DNA of 64,000 nucleotides. Origin: Hymenolepis diminuta (lineage: Eukaryota > Platyhelminthes > Cestoda > Cyclophyllidea > Hymenolepididae). Below the pieces are notes generated by a model that searched no databases, was not told the DNA's origin, and worked only from the letters and a program-made list of their open reading frames with translations. The stretch is taken from NCBI GenBank assembly GCA_900708905.1, contig CAADRB010000005.1:5172332-5236331 (forward strand), given 5' to 3'. How positions within the stretch are numbered: the stretch's first letter is position 1; each line of letters begins with the position of its first letter. A program made the translations under genes and the position numbers. Of the stretch, positions 1 to 12,476 are shown piece by piece.

Positions 1-484
1 TAATTTCAAAATCAGACTACAAATGAAGCCGTCAGGAGTCCTGTCAAGTTGTTGAAACCATAGTATTTGGACAATAATTGAGCAAAACGTCATTTCAGTA
101 GTAGATACTTCAAGTGAGCAACCACTTTATTAATCACTCAAGAATTCTGATAAACCTCAGTTCTTTCACTCATAGTTTAGAGGTTTTATATTTCATTAAC
201 GCATCGGGTAGTGCAAGTAAAAATTTCGTGGCTGCCAAGTTTAGTATTGATCATCATATGAAAAATTGGTTATCAGATTCTTGAACGCTGATCCAGTTGG
301 GTGTGCTTTCAATCTCTCAGTAGAATCATTTCACGGTGTTAGAAGGCTTGATCAAATATCTTCGGTGGTCTTTATGGAAGCTCTTAAACTTAATCTTTTA
401 TGCAATGGATTATTGAGTTTTTGTGATATGCAGGACCAATTATTGGCAAACCAGGTGATCAATTTTATAAAAGCAAATGATTAA

Positions 485-490
485 TTTAAT
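485..490 (-). terminator. Possible ATTAAA polyadenylation signal
   Basis: ATTAAA on the minus strand, about 20 bases after the TAG at 510-512. It is a common variant of AATAAA at a suitable distance, but the AT-rich context makes chance matches frequent. Confidence 0.3.
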
Positions 491-509
491 AGAAAAATCG
501 TTATTTGGG

Positions 510-3500
510 CTACTGATCTTCTCCCTTATTCTTTCTGGGGTCTGAGTAGTTAATAATTTCGCTTACTGTCTTCTTGACCTCACGCTGGAGTTTACTGGGA
601 TCCATGAATTTTTCTCTAATCGACTTAGCGCCGGAGAGATTCATGTAGTCGTCTACGGCGGCGTTGTCTGCAGCCACAATATCATCTGAACGGGCAGTTG
701 GAGTGCTTTCGTATACAACGTTCTTCTCTTTGCTTGCAAGTTCTTGAAGCTCAGCCTGAACACCAGAAAAGAAAAGAAGTAATAGATAAAGCTATTTCAT
801 TCTTCTCTTTGTAGATACCTGAAATTGTATTATCAAACTGGCCGAAAAGTTGAAATATCGAGGTTGTGGTGAGAATGTGGTTTTTGAAAAAAGATGAATG
901 AAGTAAAGTGACAAGATCAAGGCGCGGCCCCAATTTGACAACTCGTTAATTAACACTGAATATCGGGGATTGAATTTGCCAAATATGCCCTGGAACGAAC
1001 CACGAAATTTGGATTTCGATAGGTGAACTACCCATCAAGTAAATATTGTCCAAATTGAATAAAAGATCTGGACGTGGTAGGACATTTGATACCTTGACTT
1101 TACTCGTAACATCTTTTCGATCCCCCACCTTTGTCATTTAATCAGTTTTAATTGCTCTGCCATTGTGAAAAAAATATTAAATTTTTCTGCCTTGCCGGCG
1201 TTTATGGTACTAACAAGATTGACAGCAAATTTTCCAATTCGTTCAAATGAAGGTTAAATTCATAGAACAAATAATAAATAACTTTCACCAAATTAATGAG
1301 GATTTATTATATTTGGCCAATGCATAATCGTTCAAATTATTACTAACCTAAGATTGCATTAGTTACGTAAACTCTCGTTAGTCTATTGGTTTTCTCCTCA
1401 TAATACCTTGAATCTCTTCGACCTAAAATATGGTAATCTACTTGAAAATATGATGTAAAAATCACGAGGCATTACTAACTTTGTAGCACAGTTTTCAAAA
1501 TTAAAATCACTTCAAACACGTAGGGGTTTTAAAAATATTAGAAATATTTAATGTATTTATATTAATAATAAATATATTTAATTCATTTAACTCAAAACAA
1601 TTGAAGGCCATCTGAAATTCCTCCGAGTAAAAGCACGTATTCTACCACTCCTCCTTTGTGGTTCACCATATATTCCACCATCAGCTATCTCTTTACAACA
1701 GACGCCTTGTTGTTAATATTATATTATTATTATTTCCAGTTTTTTCGAAATTACTCTTCCTCCTTCTAATATGTGATGAAAAATATATTAAGCTTCTCTT
1801 CGTCCACTGAAACGTTGACATTCTATGACTCACTGAAAACTTAGATCTCTTAATGTGACCTAAATTTTCTCTTTACGACTATCATGCATTCTCAAGGTTC
1901 AATCCACTTCAATGAACCCTGAATATATATTGCTAAGGTGCATTACATCGCTGAGCTCTTAGATGTCCTGAGATTCATGCATCTCTTTATGTTGTCTCGA
2001 TACATAGACGCGACATCAGTATTCTCACTTCTCTTGAACTTCTCCTCTTGATCTCAATAGATTTCAACTACACACACACATACACACACACTCTCTCTCT
2101 CCCTCTCGTCTGCCCTCGTTGTTAAGGGTGGCTGAAATCAGAAGGCGCAGCCATATGTGTTCAGTTCACCTCTTTTAAATGCGATAACTCTAAAATGGAT
2201 CAACCAAGCAGCCTTCTGTAGAAATCACCTGTGATATTTCTATCGCTATGCATCAACCACCACCGCCGTAATATTAGACGTCTACATTCAGTTACTGTAA
2301 TTTAATTTAAGTTAATTTAATTTATTTTAATTTAATTTACTTGTCCACCGCTCATATCTAGAGGAACAGTAATGCAGCCACCTCATTAATTTAAGAGACT
2401 GCCAAAGGGGATGAAAGTCATTTCCAGAGGATTAATGTTTGAGAATTAATCCCCCACCGAGTTTGTCTATATAAAGCGTCAAACTGTCAGGAGTGGCGAG
2501 TGTCGCACACTGGAGAGAAAGATGGGCGACTCGAAGGCTGCAACACAATGGAAACTACGTGCAATAAACCGAGAGAACACGTCTTGACTGGATTAAGTTT
2601 CAGTATCTTGTGTCACTCACAACTGCTCAGATAGACAAACGAGATACACTTGACGATTAGGGAAGAGCCAGCCAATCATGCTCAAATCGCCGTGTCTGAA
2701 GGGATTTATCAAGTGACTAGATACTGGGAACCTGGATAGCACACTTCCCAATTCTCTCATTAGCTTCTGCTTATTAATGTTGTTCAATATGCTAGTGATC
2801 CTACTCAACACTTGGCGTCTTCATTTGCTACTTCCCATAAGTCGTAATGAAGATGGTCTGTTTATGGTCTGTTTATGAGTGAGATATCTTCTAGTCTAAT
2901 CCAGCCGGTCGCCTAAAATGCATTAGGTGTTACTTTAAACTTTTTCAGAAGGAAACATGAAAATAAATATTCGAATATGTATTTATTGTACAAATCCGAT
3001 CAAATTCATCTGTGGCACTATCTCAAGAAGTCCTTGCTTCTACTAAAGTGTAATCGTGGATATAATCCTGCCAATGAGTCTAGGAGTCGAATCTTGAAAT
3101 TTAAAGATCATGAATTTTTGCTATAACTGAGTTTCATATGAGAAAATTGGCAACTCGGAACTTTCAGAAATTAAGTAATATAAGCCTCTTGATGCTTGGA
3201 TTTTAATATCCAATTGTTCTTATTCCCTCCGTTTATTAGAGTCGTTCCCATTTCCTCTTTTTCAGATGCCTTTTCTTTCATTGCCATGTACATAATAATG
3301 AATCTTGCATAAATGATTTAAGAGCCAAAACAAACCTTAGCATCGAATCGTTTGATTTTGCTCTCTTCAGTAGCTTTCTTCAAGAAGGCATTTTTGCGTT
3401 CAGCTGCGCTTGTTGTGACAACTAGGTGAGGGGCGTCTTCTTTTTCCTGTCTGGCGATGTCTAGAAGCTTGTCTGGTTCATTTTCGTAGATTCCACCCTG

Positions 3501-6500
3501 CGACTAGAAGAAAATTTACGGAAACATTAGTTCTAATTCACGTTTCTCGACGATAAGTGCAAAGGCGGTTTATGATTGGTTTACAGGTTCATATTGACCA
3601 ATCAAGAAAGAGGGTGGAAAATATACAGTTAGGCATTTGTACCAACCAGAGAGCACGATTGGCAATGTCTGCATGCATTAAATACACCAGGACTCAAAAA
3701 CAAAAAGCGTCAAAATTTTCACAGAACGGAGCTTTCGTGCAACCTGAGCCGATATATATTTCTGCTTAAAAGAAAATAAATCAATAGCAGCTACACTGAT
3801 TATGTAGCCGACGATTTGTAACACATAATTCCCGGTAAAGGCTTGGCTGTTTTGAATGATAGAAAATATTGTTATTAAGTGCTGCAGGCTAAAATATCGT
3901 CAGATTTGGCATACAACACATAGACAGATATTTATTATCGTTTACCGATGCGGGATGCACAGCAAAATGACGGCCAAACGCACCTTATTAAAAGGTTTGA
4001 TTTTAATCTATGTAAACAAAACGAGGATATTACAATTGTTGATTTATACAAACAGAATATTGCACATACTTCACATGGAAATATAAAAATTGCAAATTAA
4101 TTGCTGTACCAAAACAACAATGAATTCTAATTCCCAAAATTAATTTCTTGGAACAAATATTCTATTACATTGATTAATTAAATAAGCCAGCATTTCCTTC
4201 ATTTCCTTCAGCATATTCAAGTAGTTTTATCATCCTCAATATCGCCGCCTACTTTTACGAACGCAACTTTCAATCCACAACCCAATTTTTCTTGATCTTG
4301 AAGGACTAGGTTGTTAATTTATTCGAAAATATTTTTTTGGGTTTTCAGTAAGTTATAAGTAATCCTGTAATTCGTTCAGTTTTCTAGTCAATTAAAAATA
4401 TCTTGGTCACCTTGGCAGCGTGGATTAGGTCACACCATTTCTAATTTTCAGAAAAAATTATCTTTAAATCACTGCCTTAAAAGCAGATATTTATAAAATT
4501 TTTATCATAAGACACTATAATTATTAATAAAAATAATTTATTATTCATTATTTGTAAGGCGTTTAAGAGAAATATGCAGATTTTTATTATTGCTGCAATA
4601 ATTAAAATCTCTGATAATCAGTTTCCGTAACGATCGAGGAGTTCAAAAATCAATTTTTTGTTAGCTGACATTTTGTCCTTTGCTTCTGCATTTTGTATAT
4701 TTGAATATCTATTATCTCTTGAGTCCTCCTTGTTTCTCACTTAATAAAATGTTTCAGAAACCACAGTAATTGGTACAGATTAGAACAGCCTTTTCCCAGA
4801 ATTAAATTGAGGAATCTTGCAGAATGTTCCCGATATTTTACAAATTTAAGGGGTTATTTTATTTTTCTCATACTATTTACTTATTCTCAAATGAACATGA
4901 GCTATACCTCTCTGGCTCATTGATTCACTGCCAATGAGTCCACTCATTTTCCCCCTCTGAATAGCCTTGAAATTCGCCTACGTTTGCTTATCGAGTTTAC
5001 TTAGCTTACCTTAAAGGATGGTAGGAGGTTGGGGGATTGATTGCTAAATGTTCCTCACAGTTATTTTCGAACTGAGTGGCAATTTAAAATTTTATAATGG
5101 GAACACATATTTAAGTTTAAATGCTTCAATAAACGGAGTGCAATTAATGCATTTGATTTCCCGAATGGTGAAAGCTATTCGATGGAGATTGTCGAATTTT
5201 AGTCCCTTCTTCTTACAGGTGGCTCAGTTATTTTGCCTCCATTATCTCTCACACACGGACTCTCAGCTCTACTGTCCTCTCTCCTCTTTCTCATTCTTCT
5301 CTCAGTCCTGATCTTTGTTATTCTCCCCCCTCCCACAAGAACCGCCTTCCGTTCTCTCTTCTAGACCGCTTACCCCTGCCATAAATTAATAAGCCAGTTT
5401 CTCCTTCTTTTCATATTTTAAAACTTTTAAAATATAATTTAGCATTCTCATGAACACTTAAAAAATTTTACTTTAATATATTGCCATCAAAAGCGAAAAA
5501 GATAATTTAATTAAGTACAGAGGGAGAATTAAATTTGGAATCCTTCTTGTTTATAAAAAAAATCTATAAACACCTGTATGGTTTACATAAATGTCACATT
5601 AACCGATTACATAAGGTAAACAACTGTCATAATATTGTAAATTGTGTATGTTTATGCTCCTCTCACATCTCCCACAGGAACCACCCGTTCTCTGCTTTTA
5701 AACTCTAATAGGAATTTTCCAACCATATCTTACACCTGCATCTCTAGATTCTCCCAGTTGTGAGTAAATCACTTCTTCATTTTACTTGCATCAAGGCGGA
5801 TACCTTCTCTAATAAAAAACAAACTGAAGCAGGGATAGAACGTGGGCATTGAACGTTTTATCTTTTCTCGACATGCTTTTCCTAAATCAGTGTCTCTCCT
5901 TCACAATTTAGAAACTGCTGTTTGCGTTCAAGTTCCTTATCTTGCATTTTGGCTTGTGAGGTGATAACTTTCTAAAAAACCATGTAAGCAAATCACTCTT
6001 TCTTCCATCTAAGAAGACAACTTCATTTACTATCACACCAATTATTTAATTGTGGTTGGCGTTCTTGTAAACTCAGGGCAGATTCTTCTTGGCATCCAGC
6101 GCTTGGATTTCTTTCTGGACAAACACCTACATTACTCCAGCTTTGAGCTGTCTGAACCAGACCTTCTTAGAAAAAGCTTTGGATTTCCCCATGTTAGGTA
6201 AGTGAGGACTCAAAAAATTTGACATATGTACCAGTTTACAAGTGAAAAAGCGGACAAACTTCTGATTTATAAATGATTGTCCTTATACCCATTTAATAAA
6301 GTATCCTTGCATGTCATCGATATTAAAATAAATATGAATGAAACATCGAAACACTATCCTACCATGCTTCCTGTCTTCTCAAGCCTTTTGAATCTCTCTC
6401 GAACATCCTTTGTTTTCTTTCCAATTCCAATATAATCTGTAACGGTTTGTTCACCTACAGTTGCACCTACAACACCCTCTGGCCTAGCTGCAGGTTGAGA

Positions 6501-6893
6501 TTCCAGAACGCCTGCCGCAACGCCTTCCCTGGGTGGAGTAATTTCCTTCATCTTTCGTGGTTGTCCGTCCGTTGGAGTACCGTTCACAGCCTTCTCAGCC
6601 TCCTTCATGAATTGCTCCTTCACGCTTCCTACTCCCGCATACTTTATCTTTGTCTTGCGTTTCTTGATCTCCTTGTTCTTGTCTCCCTCTAGGAAACTTT
6701 CACCCCTTTCAAACTTGTTTCGAATGTCTGATGCTCGAGCTCCAGAACCGCCTGCAACCGATGCAGCATCAGCTACATCCTTGCTGACTTTTGTAACTTC
6801 TTTGGCAGCTTTTAGGGCTTCTGATTCTTTGATAGGAGCTTTAGATTCAGTCGCACTGCTTTCTGAAAAGATATCCTTTTTTGGCGATTTAGA
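510..6893 (-). CDS. Multi-exon gene for an unrecognised basic helical protein with repeated YExxP and [SD][VI][KR]xxF motifs (5' end missing)
   Basis: Three minus-strand exons read in phase 0: 6893-6363 (177 codons), 3497-3336 (54 codons) and 755-510 (81 codons plus TAG). Borders follow GT/AG: acceptors after ...CATTGTGAG, TAGTCGCAG and GTGTTCAG, donors GTAGGA and GTTTGT. The joined 312 residues are rich in Lys, Glu, Ala and Ser, with no membrane segment. Two similar units are visible, GGIYENEP (exon 2) and NVVYESTP (exon 3), and four copies of a short motif: DIRNKF, SVKEQF, DVRERF and SIREKF. Such spaced charged helices with Phe suit a cytoskeleton-associated protein, but I do not recognise the family. 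No exon with the start codon was fixed; it should lie above 6893, and the CCAAT patch at 8404-8520 or the small exon at 13270-13302 are candidates. Plus-strand reading frames over 6447-6903 are antisense shadows. Confidence 0.75.
2069..2106. repeat. (CA)n-(CT)n microsatellite
   Basis: A CA-dinucleotide run with one interruption (CATA) passes straight into a CT run. It is a compound simple repeat in the intron. Confidence 0.9.
2297..2340. repeat. TTTAA-rich imperfect tandem repeat
   Basis: Units of TTTAATTTAA and TTAATTTAA repeat with small changes over about 44 bases. Confidence 0.7.
2466..2600 (+). repeat. LTR-like or promoter-like block (TATA then AATAAA)
   Basis: TATATAAA at 2468-2475 is followed by a CpG-bearing stretch and AATAAA at 2563-2568, about 93 bases downstream. 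That spacing resembles the U3/R/U5 layout of a retroelement LTR. There is no matching second copy here and no primer site was identified, so it could instead be a cryptic promoter. It runs into a sequence shared with 14147-14290. Confidence 0.35.
2571..2735 (+). repeat. Dispersed repeat, copy 1 (partner at 14147-14290)
   Basis: ACACGTCTTGA near the start and CAATCATGCTCAAATCGC with a following TCTGAAGGGATTTATCA recur with few changes, in the same order and orientation, in the partner copy. The family is unknown. The AATAAA just upstream suggests retroelement origin. Confidence 0.5.
3498..6362. other. First visible intron of the YExxP/KxxF gene
   Basis: AT-rich, with no exon that could be placed. 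A CT-rich patch lies at about 5230-5340. No mobile element was recognised. Confidence 0.5.
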
Positions 6894-7639
6894 CTCACAA
6901 TGAAGGAAAATGCATTGGTTTTATGCGCATTATATGATTTGCATGCTACATCCTAATTATCTGGTAGTGTTCAAGTCATTACAGTTGATTTCGCATTCTC
7001 ATTCAGAAGGATTCAAGCTTTGATTAAATGATTTCCTTATTCTATTGGAAAGTGTTAGTCCTTCTCTGTAGGTTGTGTAGATTTAAATAATAGGTCATAG
7101 GTCATAGGAAACTATGATGAATATTTTTTCTGTGTTTGGTGAGCGTTTTCACCTTACAGTGTAAGTACTCATATTTAATTATCCTCCGAAAGTGTTGGAT
7201 ATTAATTAGCGAAGAACAAAAGACTTTGAGGATCAACCGTAGAAAAAATATAAAACCATTGAAGAAGAGATCACAAGCTCCACTGATCACCTAAATCCAT
7301 CAGCTTATCCGATTCCCATTCTTCAACTGACTGATAGAATTGTGTTCATTTTTAGTAGATAAATATGGAAAGTAACAGAATGTTTGCGAATTCGTCTTGG
7401 TCTAGTGCAGAAATGGCCACGATATACCCACCCAAATTGCTTTCAGATAGTTAAACGGTCAGGTATCAAGAATTCATCTTTTAACAGAATGGCGTTCAAA
7501 CAGGAATTCATGGGTTTGATAAACATGGCAGATGCACTTTACTGACCTGATTTCCTAAAAATATTATTTTTACATCAGCAATCTATGCGCATCCACTATA
7601 ATGATCAATTCCCTAAGCTCATTTGATTAAGCGTTTTTC

Positions 7640-7760
7640 AGCACTCATCTTGAGAGAGAAACCCGAAATAAGACACTCGTTTTAGTAGCTAAACTTAATC
7701 AGTGCGGTTGGACATTCCGTTCACTGGATATTCATCTATGGATACCAAAGTTGTAATTTA
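7640..7760 (-). repeat. Partial SINE-like copy
   Basis: The stretch shares the core of the family described at 7812-7945 and 53125-53312: plus-strand AAACTTAATCAGTGCGGTTGG, then ACATTCCGTTCACTGG. The Pol III promoter part is not present. Confidence 0.5.
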
Positions 7761-7811
7761 TTTACAACACTTAACACGGGTAGAGAGAAGATATCTTGGA
7801 ACTGTTCTAGC

Positions 7812-7945
7812 CACAAACACATTCAACCACCTCTCTTGTTGACCAAGTTTGACCCTGGCGGTTGATCGCCCACACTACAGCATGTGCGCTGATGGGCATT
7901 GAACCCGTGACCTCTAAATTGGCGGACGTGTACTGCGCCACTTGT
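7812..7945 (-). repeat. tRNA-derived SINE-like copy with A and B boxes
   Basis: Read on the minus strand it begins with GTGGCGCAGTACACG (A-box-like, plus coordinates 7927-7941) and about 30 bases later GGGTTCAATGCCC (B-box-like, 7894-7906). This is the internal Pol III promoter pattern of tRNAs and tRNA-derived SINEs. It is not a tRNA gene, because no acceptor stem closes. The body resembles four other copies in the window, all on the minus strand. Confidence 0.6.
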
Positions 7946-8403
7946 CAAATATACACTTAAATTACCTTCAAAAACCATTTTTCTTTTACAAACGACTCTG
8001 GACCAATCTAACTTATTTCAATATTTTTCGGATTGTCACGACCCCATTAACTCAAACGGAATAAGATGTAAAAATTTTATTAGAAAAATATTGCGTATTT
8101 TGGTATAGGTGCAGTTTCGTACATTTTGACTTTCTTGACTCACAATCGTCCGCCTGTTTTAAAGCCATTCAATTTTTAATTGAACAATTCCAAGAAAATT
8201 CCAAAACGCTCCGCATTTTTAAGCGCATAGAGGTTGAATGATCTGCACTAGGGACGAAAATCCTTAAAATAGCTTGATACATATGACAACAATAGGGGAT
8301 TCAAAAAGAGAGGAATTTCCTTATGCTCGCATTTTAATTATAGTCAGATGCTATTGCCAAAAACGGAAAGGCATTTCAAGGTTAAATTTTCCCTCATAAA
8401 CTA

Positions 8404-8520
8404 GTGGGTCTCCATTATCCGTGCAAGCCTCTAGTGCCTATTGGCTAGTGTAGTAGGAAAAACAATCACCAGTCGCGTTCACCGACCTCCAGTTACGCCA
8501 ATGGCAGCAAAGCACCCACC
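8404..8520 (-). promoter_or_regulatory. CCAAT-bearing GC-richer patch, possible promoter
   Basis: CTATTGGCTA (inverted CCAAT) and GCCAATGG lie about 60 bases apart in a patch clearly richer in G+C than its flanks. It lies upstream of the minus-strand gene ending at 510 and could serve that gene. No start exon was identified below it. Confidence 0.25.
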
Positions 8521-8903
8521 GAATATTAGATGGCAAACAATCCTTTCCCACAAGTTAGATAAAAGCCTTTAAAATGCATGTTTCTCTGAATCTGACGGAT
8601 GGATGATGGAAGATTCACTTTTTGAACTAGCATGCATTTAGCAGACCCATTCCGCACAACTCACCAGTTTTTGGATCTTTTCCTACAACAGATTTGCTTT
8701 ATGATTTATTGAGAGCATCAAATGCTAATTTAACAAAGACAATGAGTCAAGGCAAAAGTCAAGCAAATACACATCTTTTGTCATGCTCATAGCTTAGATC
8801 TGTTGTAGGGTTGGTCTTAGGATGACCTGAAATGAGATGAAAATATTTTAATGAATTGAAATATTTAACAAGGAGAACTTAAGTGTAAAGTTGAACTTAC
8901 CTT

Positions 8904-11900
8904 TCACGAAGGTGGCATTTTTTCTTGAGCCAATTTGTCTCCGACTTTTGCGAGTTTCCTTCCCATTTCTATTAAATCGCCACAAAATCTGCAATCGTAT
9001 CCATCCTAAAATTATAACACGCTGAGTTGAATAGGGACCCGATTTATTTTGAGCTTGCTAAGTAATGTCCAGTGAGTTCCACTATGAGAAATGTCACCTT
9101 AATTCCGGTTATCTTATCTTATCTCATACATTAGTGGAAAAATGCACCTGAAATTGTTAATAAATTACCTAAATTAATCATTAGGCCAAGCTAACAAGTC
9201 CTTGACACCGCGAACTTGAATTCACTCATGAAACAAGGGGCGTGAAGTAGTTCTAATCGTAATAGTAGGGCTACTTTAGGAGCCCCAAGAAAGTAAACTG
9301 CATCCGGAGATCATGACATCATGCAAAAAATAATGAAACACGTGAAATCCGAACCCTGGAACATGAAGCTGTGGACTACATCCAAGAAGTAGGAAGTACA
9401 ACCTACATTCAAATCAAATTATGTATGAATTTTGATGTCCTGGCTTTTTCTACCAAACGCCTTCAATCTCATAGAATTCTTGATTGTTTCTTGTGATCAG
9501 ACGCTTCGCATAGTGAAAATCGTAAATATTTTACCTTGGACAGTAATAAATTTAATATAATTTTCAAGAAATAAATGCTTATTTATGAGAGAAAATAAAT
9601 AATATTATTATTGAATATTTTTTCTTGAGAAAATGGAGTCTTAATTACTTTATTTGCTAATTATCTGAAGGTCATAATTTGATTAGAATTCACTAGTGTT
9701 TAACTGAATTGATCCTTGTCTGAACAGGGATGTCAGACTAGTCACAAGACTGACTAAGCTCACTCTTCTGTTCACTGTGTTCAGAACGGAAACCCCGATG
9801 TTAAGTCTCGAAGTTTTGAACACCACGTCTTGATAATGTTACGTATTATGCGGATAATATAATGAATTCAGAATTTAAGTAAATTAGTGATATTCTGATA
9901 TCCTTACTTTACCCAACTCCTCCATATACCACTACTTTTGCATAGTGGAGAAAAATTTGTTTGTCATGCAAGTAGAACATTTGAAATTATTGGTTACAAT
10001 TTTGCCCCTACCTCAACTGTGCAATATTCAGGTAACCTTATTAATACTTTGGTATTACTCAATTTTTATGATCCCCTCTCCTTTACCGTTTGCTGACTCC
10101 TTGAAGGAACTGATGCTGAAGCCTTCTATTGATCGATAAATTGACTTATAGAATTACGTTCTCCACATTGTAGCATTAGAGGAGTACTTAAAACAACGAG
10201 TCATTTCAAAATATTTCATGCAAATTTTAATTTGAATTCTATCAACCAATCAAATTTTGGATTGAAATCCCCCATTAGTTAATGGTCAAAATTAGTCGTA
10301 CTTTTGGGGTCACACCAGTATTTGTCTTCTCCAGGAATTTCCTCTTAATTCTACATTTAAGGATGTCTCTTGTATTTTTGGAGCTTCATCTTTTGGTGTC
10401 GAAATAATGCCTTTTGATTAATTGTGTGGTTGCACTGAGAGCAGATCAGTATGACGAATAAATCAGACGGCTATTCCTGATTGGACTGATCATTTGACCA
10501 CTCTAAAAGGCTTTTATCTAGACAAAAAATTCCCCATCTCGCATTTTATTATTATTACAACCCACGGCAAGAAAATAAAATTAACAAATTTTCATAGTTA
10601 GGGAGCAAAGAACCTCGGGTAACAGTAAGGTCTAATAAGGAATTTGATAAAGGAAATGAAAGAGACATTGAGGATAAAGTTAGGGTATCAAAGGAGTCAT
10701 TTTAATGACTTTACTTAGGGCTATACAAGTTTACCTACTGGTTATTTCATTTTGGTTCATTTTTACCTTTCAAAAACCAGGAAGGCATGAAGATGAAGGT
10801 TAAGTCGATACGTGGGGCCATCGAAAACCTTTGTAATCATAGCTGAACACACTGTAGTTCAACAATATAATGTAAATTGTCTGGGAGGTGCAGAAATTTT
10901 ATCTTTCTTCTATCGAACACGCAAATGCAGAATGTGTCACATAGAAAATATGAGAGTAAAGACTATAAAATTGTTATTAAACTTACACAATGACAAATGG
11001 CGGAGGGTGTATCCCAAGCAGGCTTTAAGACAACCACCGAAGTATCCGATTTCTGTTTCTCCTCTTGTCGAGCTGATCCTAAGACATTGATATTCATGCA
11101 TATCATGCAAACAAAATAAATGTATTTTATAATAAAGTAAACAAACAAAAAGTTGCAAAACTGTCAAAATTGACCTCTCATGCAATGTTGACAAGGTCAA
11201 ATCTAATAATTGATCGATGACGGCATACCTGTGGGTTTCTGAAAGCAAGAGAAAATATGGCGAATTAGTGAATGAATTTATAAAATATCAATATTATAAA
11301 AGTTTTTATTTTTTTGAAATCAGGCGAACAGCATCAAAATTTACATCGTTTAGAAGACAAATCAAGTCATATCTTCGGTTAGACTACAAAAGAAATTAGG
11401 AAAATATTATCCAAATGGACGCTTTTTCAGCACATTTTTTTCCACAACACTAAAGACTACTTGATTCAAAGAGGAAATCCTGGGACGAGGAATGATCTAC
11501 AAAGGAACTATCTATTTTCAATAACCAACACATTTACGACAAAGAAAATCACTACAAGTCGCACAGATATCATGCTTGACGAAGTAAAATTTAATGCTTG
11601 CAGACAGATGATAGAAAAGTGCCAGTGGGTACGAGAGAATGGTGATATCGGTAAAATGTGTCTCTCTGCCGCGTCTACGTAAATAATACCTAAATATTCA
11701 AAACCATTTCGACACTTTACTAAATGTAAACAAATATACAACGAATCTGAACATATGTTCACCTATCCATCAAAGATATTAAATGATCGATTTTGATGGT
11801 ACTGAACCTAAAATGGAAGCCCAATAAGGTGTGAGGAAAATAATTACCAAAGTGAAGTACTTTATAGAATTTGAACTTTAATCACCTGAAGATATTGCCA

Positions 11901-12476
11901 AAACATAAAGTTATGGAATGAAAACAAGCAGGAAAGTAAATATATGGATCTTACAAAGTCAAATGATCTGTGTCTAGGAGACTTCTCTAAAAACCTATTC
12001 ATTTTCGAGTTTGGCAGATATCTGTTGGGTACAGACAGAGCTCGAACTCTTGCTGCTGTAGGAACTTGATAAATCCACCTTGCAAATGCAACTCTGGTAG
12101 CATGTTCATCAGATGAAGGTGACCTTTGAACTCCGGCTGGATAAAATGGTTTTAAGTGGCTAACTGAGGGCTGTTTCGAGGTGACTGATTTTTGACTTCT
12201 TTGCGGTTTTCTTCTACCAAAATAGGAATTTGACAGGGTAATGTATTCTGAAATATCCTCCAGATGGAATTTTTCTTTTGAAACTTCTTTCCACTCCCAG
12301 GACTGTGTTCTTTCAATTGGCGGTGAATCTGAAACGTCCCGTTCTTTTGGCTTATACTTACGCCCCCGACTTTGAATATACGGCGGTGGATCCAAATTTA
12401 TATTTCTCGCTCTAGGTTCTCGAAAATCCACTGATTGTGAACTGGTTTTCTCTTTTCCCATTATGTTAATCAATGA
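8904..12476 (-). CDS. Multi-exon gene, unrecognised protein with a BH3-like C-terminus
   Basis: The first large exon, 12476-11955, opens right after an acceptor-like CTAG and ends GACTTT|GTAAGA. It holds ATG at 12461 and 169 residues from there, rich in Pro, Arg and Ser. Exon 11078-10987 ends ATTGT|GTAAGT in phase 0. The last exon, 9005-8904, follows TTTTAG and ends in TGA. It reads DGYDCRFCGDLIEMGRKL and on to KMPPS. Its MGRKLAKVGDKLA fits the BH3 pattern (hydrophobic, small, x2, Leu, x2, hydrophobic, Gly-Asp, x, hydrophobic). CHC at the exon junction plus CRFC could bind zinc. One joint is unsolved: exon 10987-11078 needs a phase-1 donor, so at least one small exon between 11100 and 11950 is missing; openings at 11496 and 11345-11383 are candidates. 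A strong donor four bases after the stop suggests a 3' UTR intron rejoining at about 8826. Confidence 0.6.
11345..11383 (-). other. Candidate small exon of the BH3-like gene
   Basis: A pyrimidine-rich acceptor (CTAATTTCTTTTGTAG) and a donor (GAT|GTAAAT) bracket 39 bases, 13 codons, open in phase 0. A second opening with a good acceptor (TAGTTCCTTTGTAG) starts at 11496 and reads IIPRPRISSLNQ. Neither resolves the phase of the following exon, so both remain guesses. Confidence 0.3.

Larger units (their letters stand above)
756..3335. other. Last intron of the YExxP/KxxF gene; holds simple repeats and an LTR-like block
   Basis: This stretch lies between exons 3497-3336 and 755-510. It contains a CA/CT microsatellite (2069-2106), a TTTAA-rich run (2297-2340) and a TATA/AATAAA block (2466-2600). 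No further exon was seen. Confidence 0.6.

Noticed and set aside
6447..6903. Plus-strand reading frames over this region
   Set aside because: They are antisense to a well-bordered minus-strand exon (6893-6363) whose translation has far more protein-like composition.
7894..7942. tRNA gene on the minus strand
   Set aside because: A- and B-box-like sequences are present, but no acceptor or anticodon stem closes and the same sequence recurs as a repeat.
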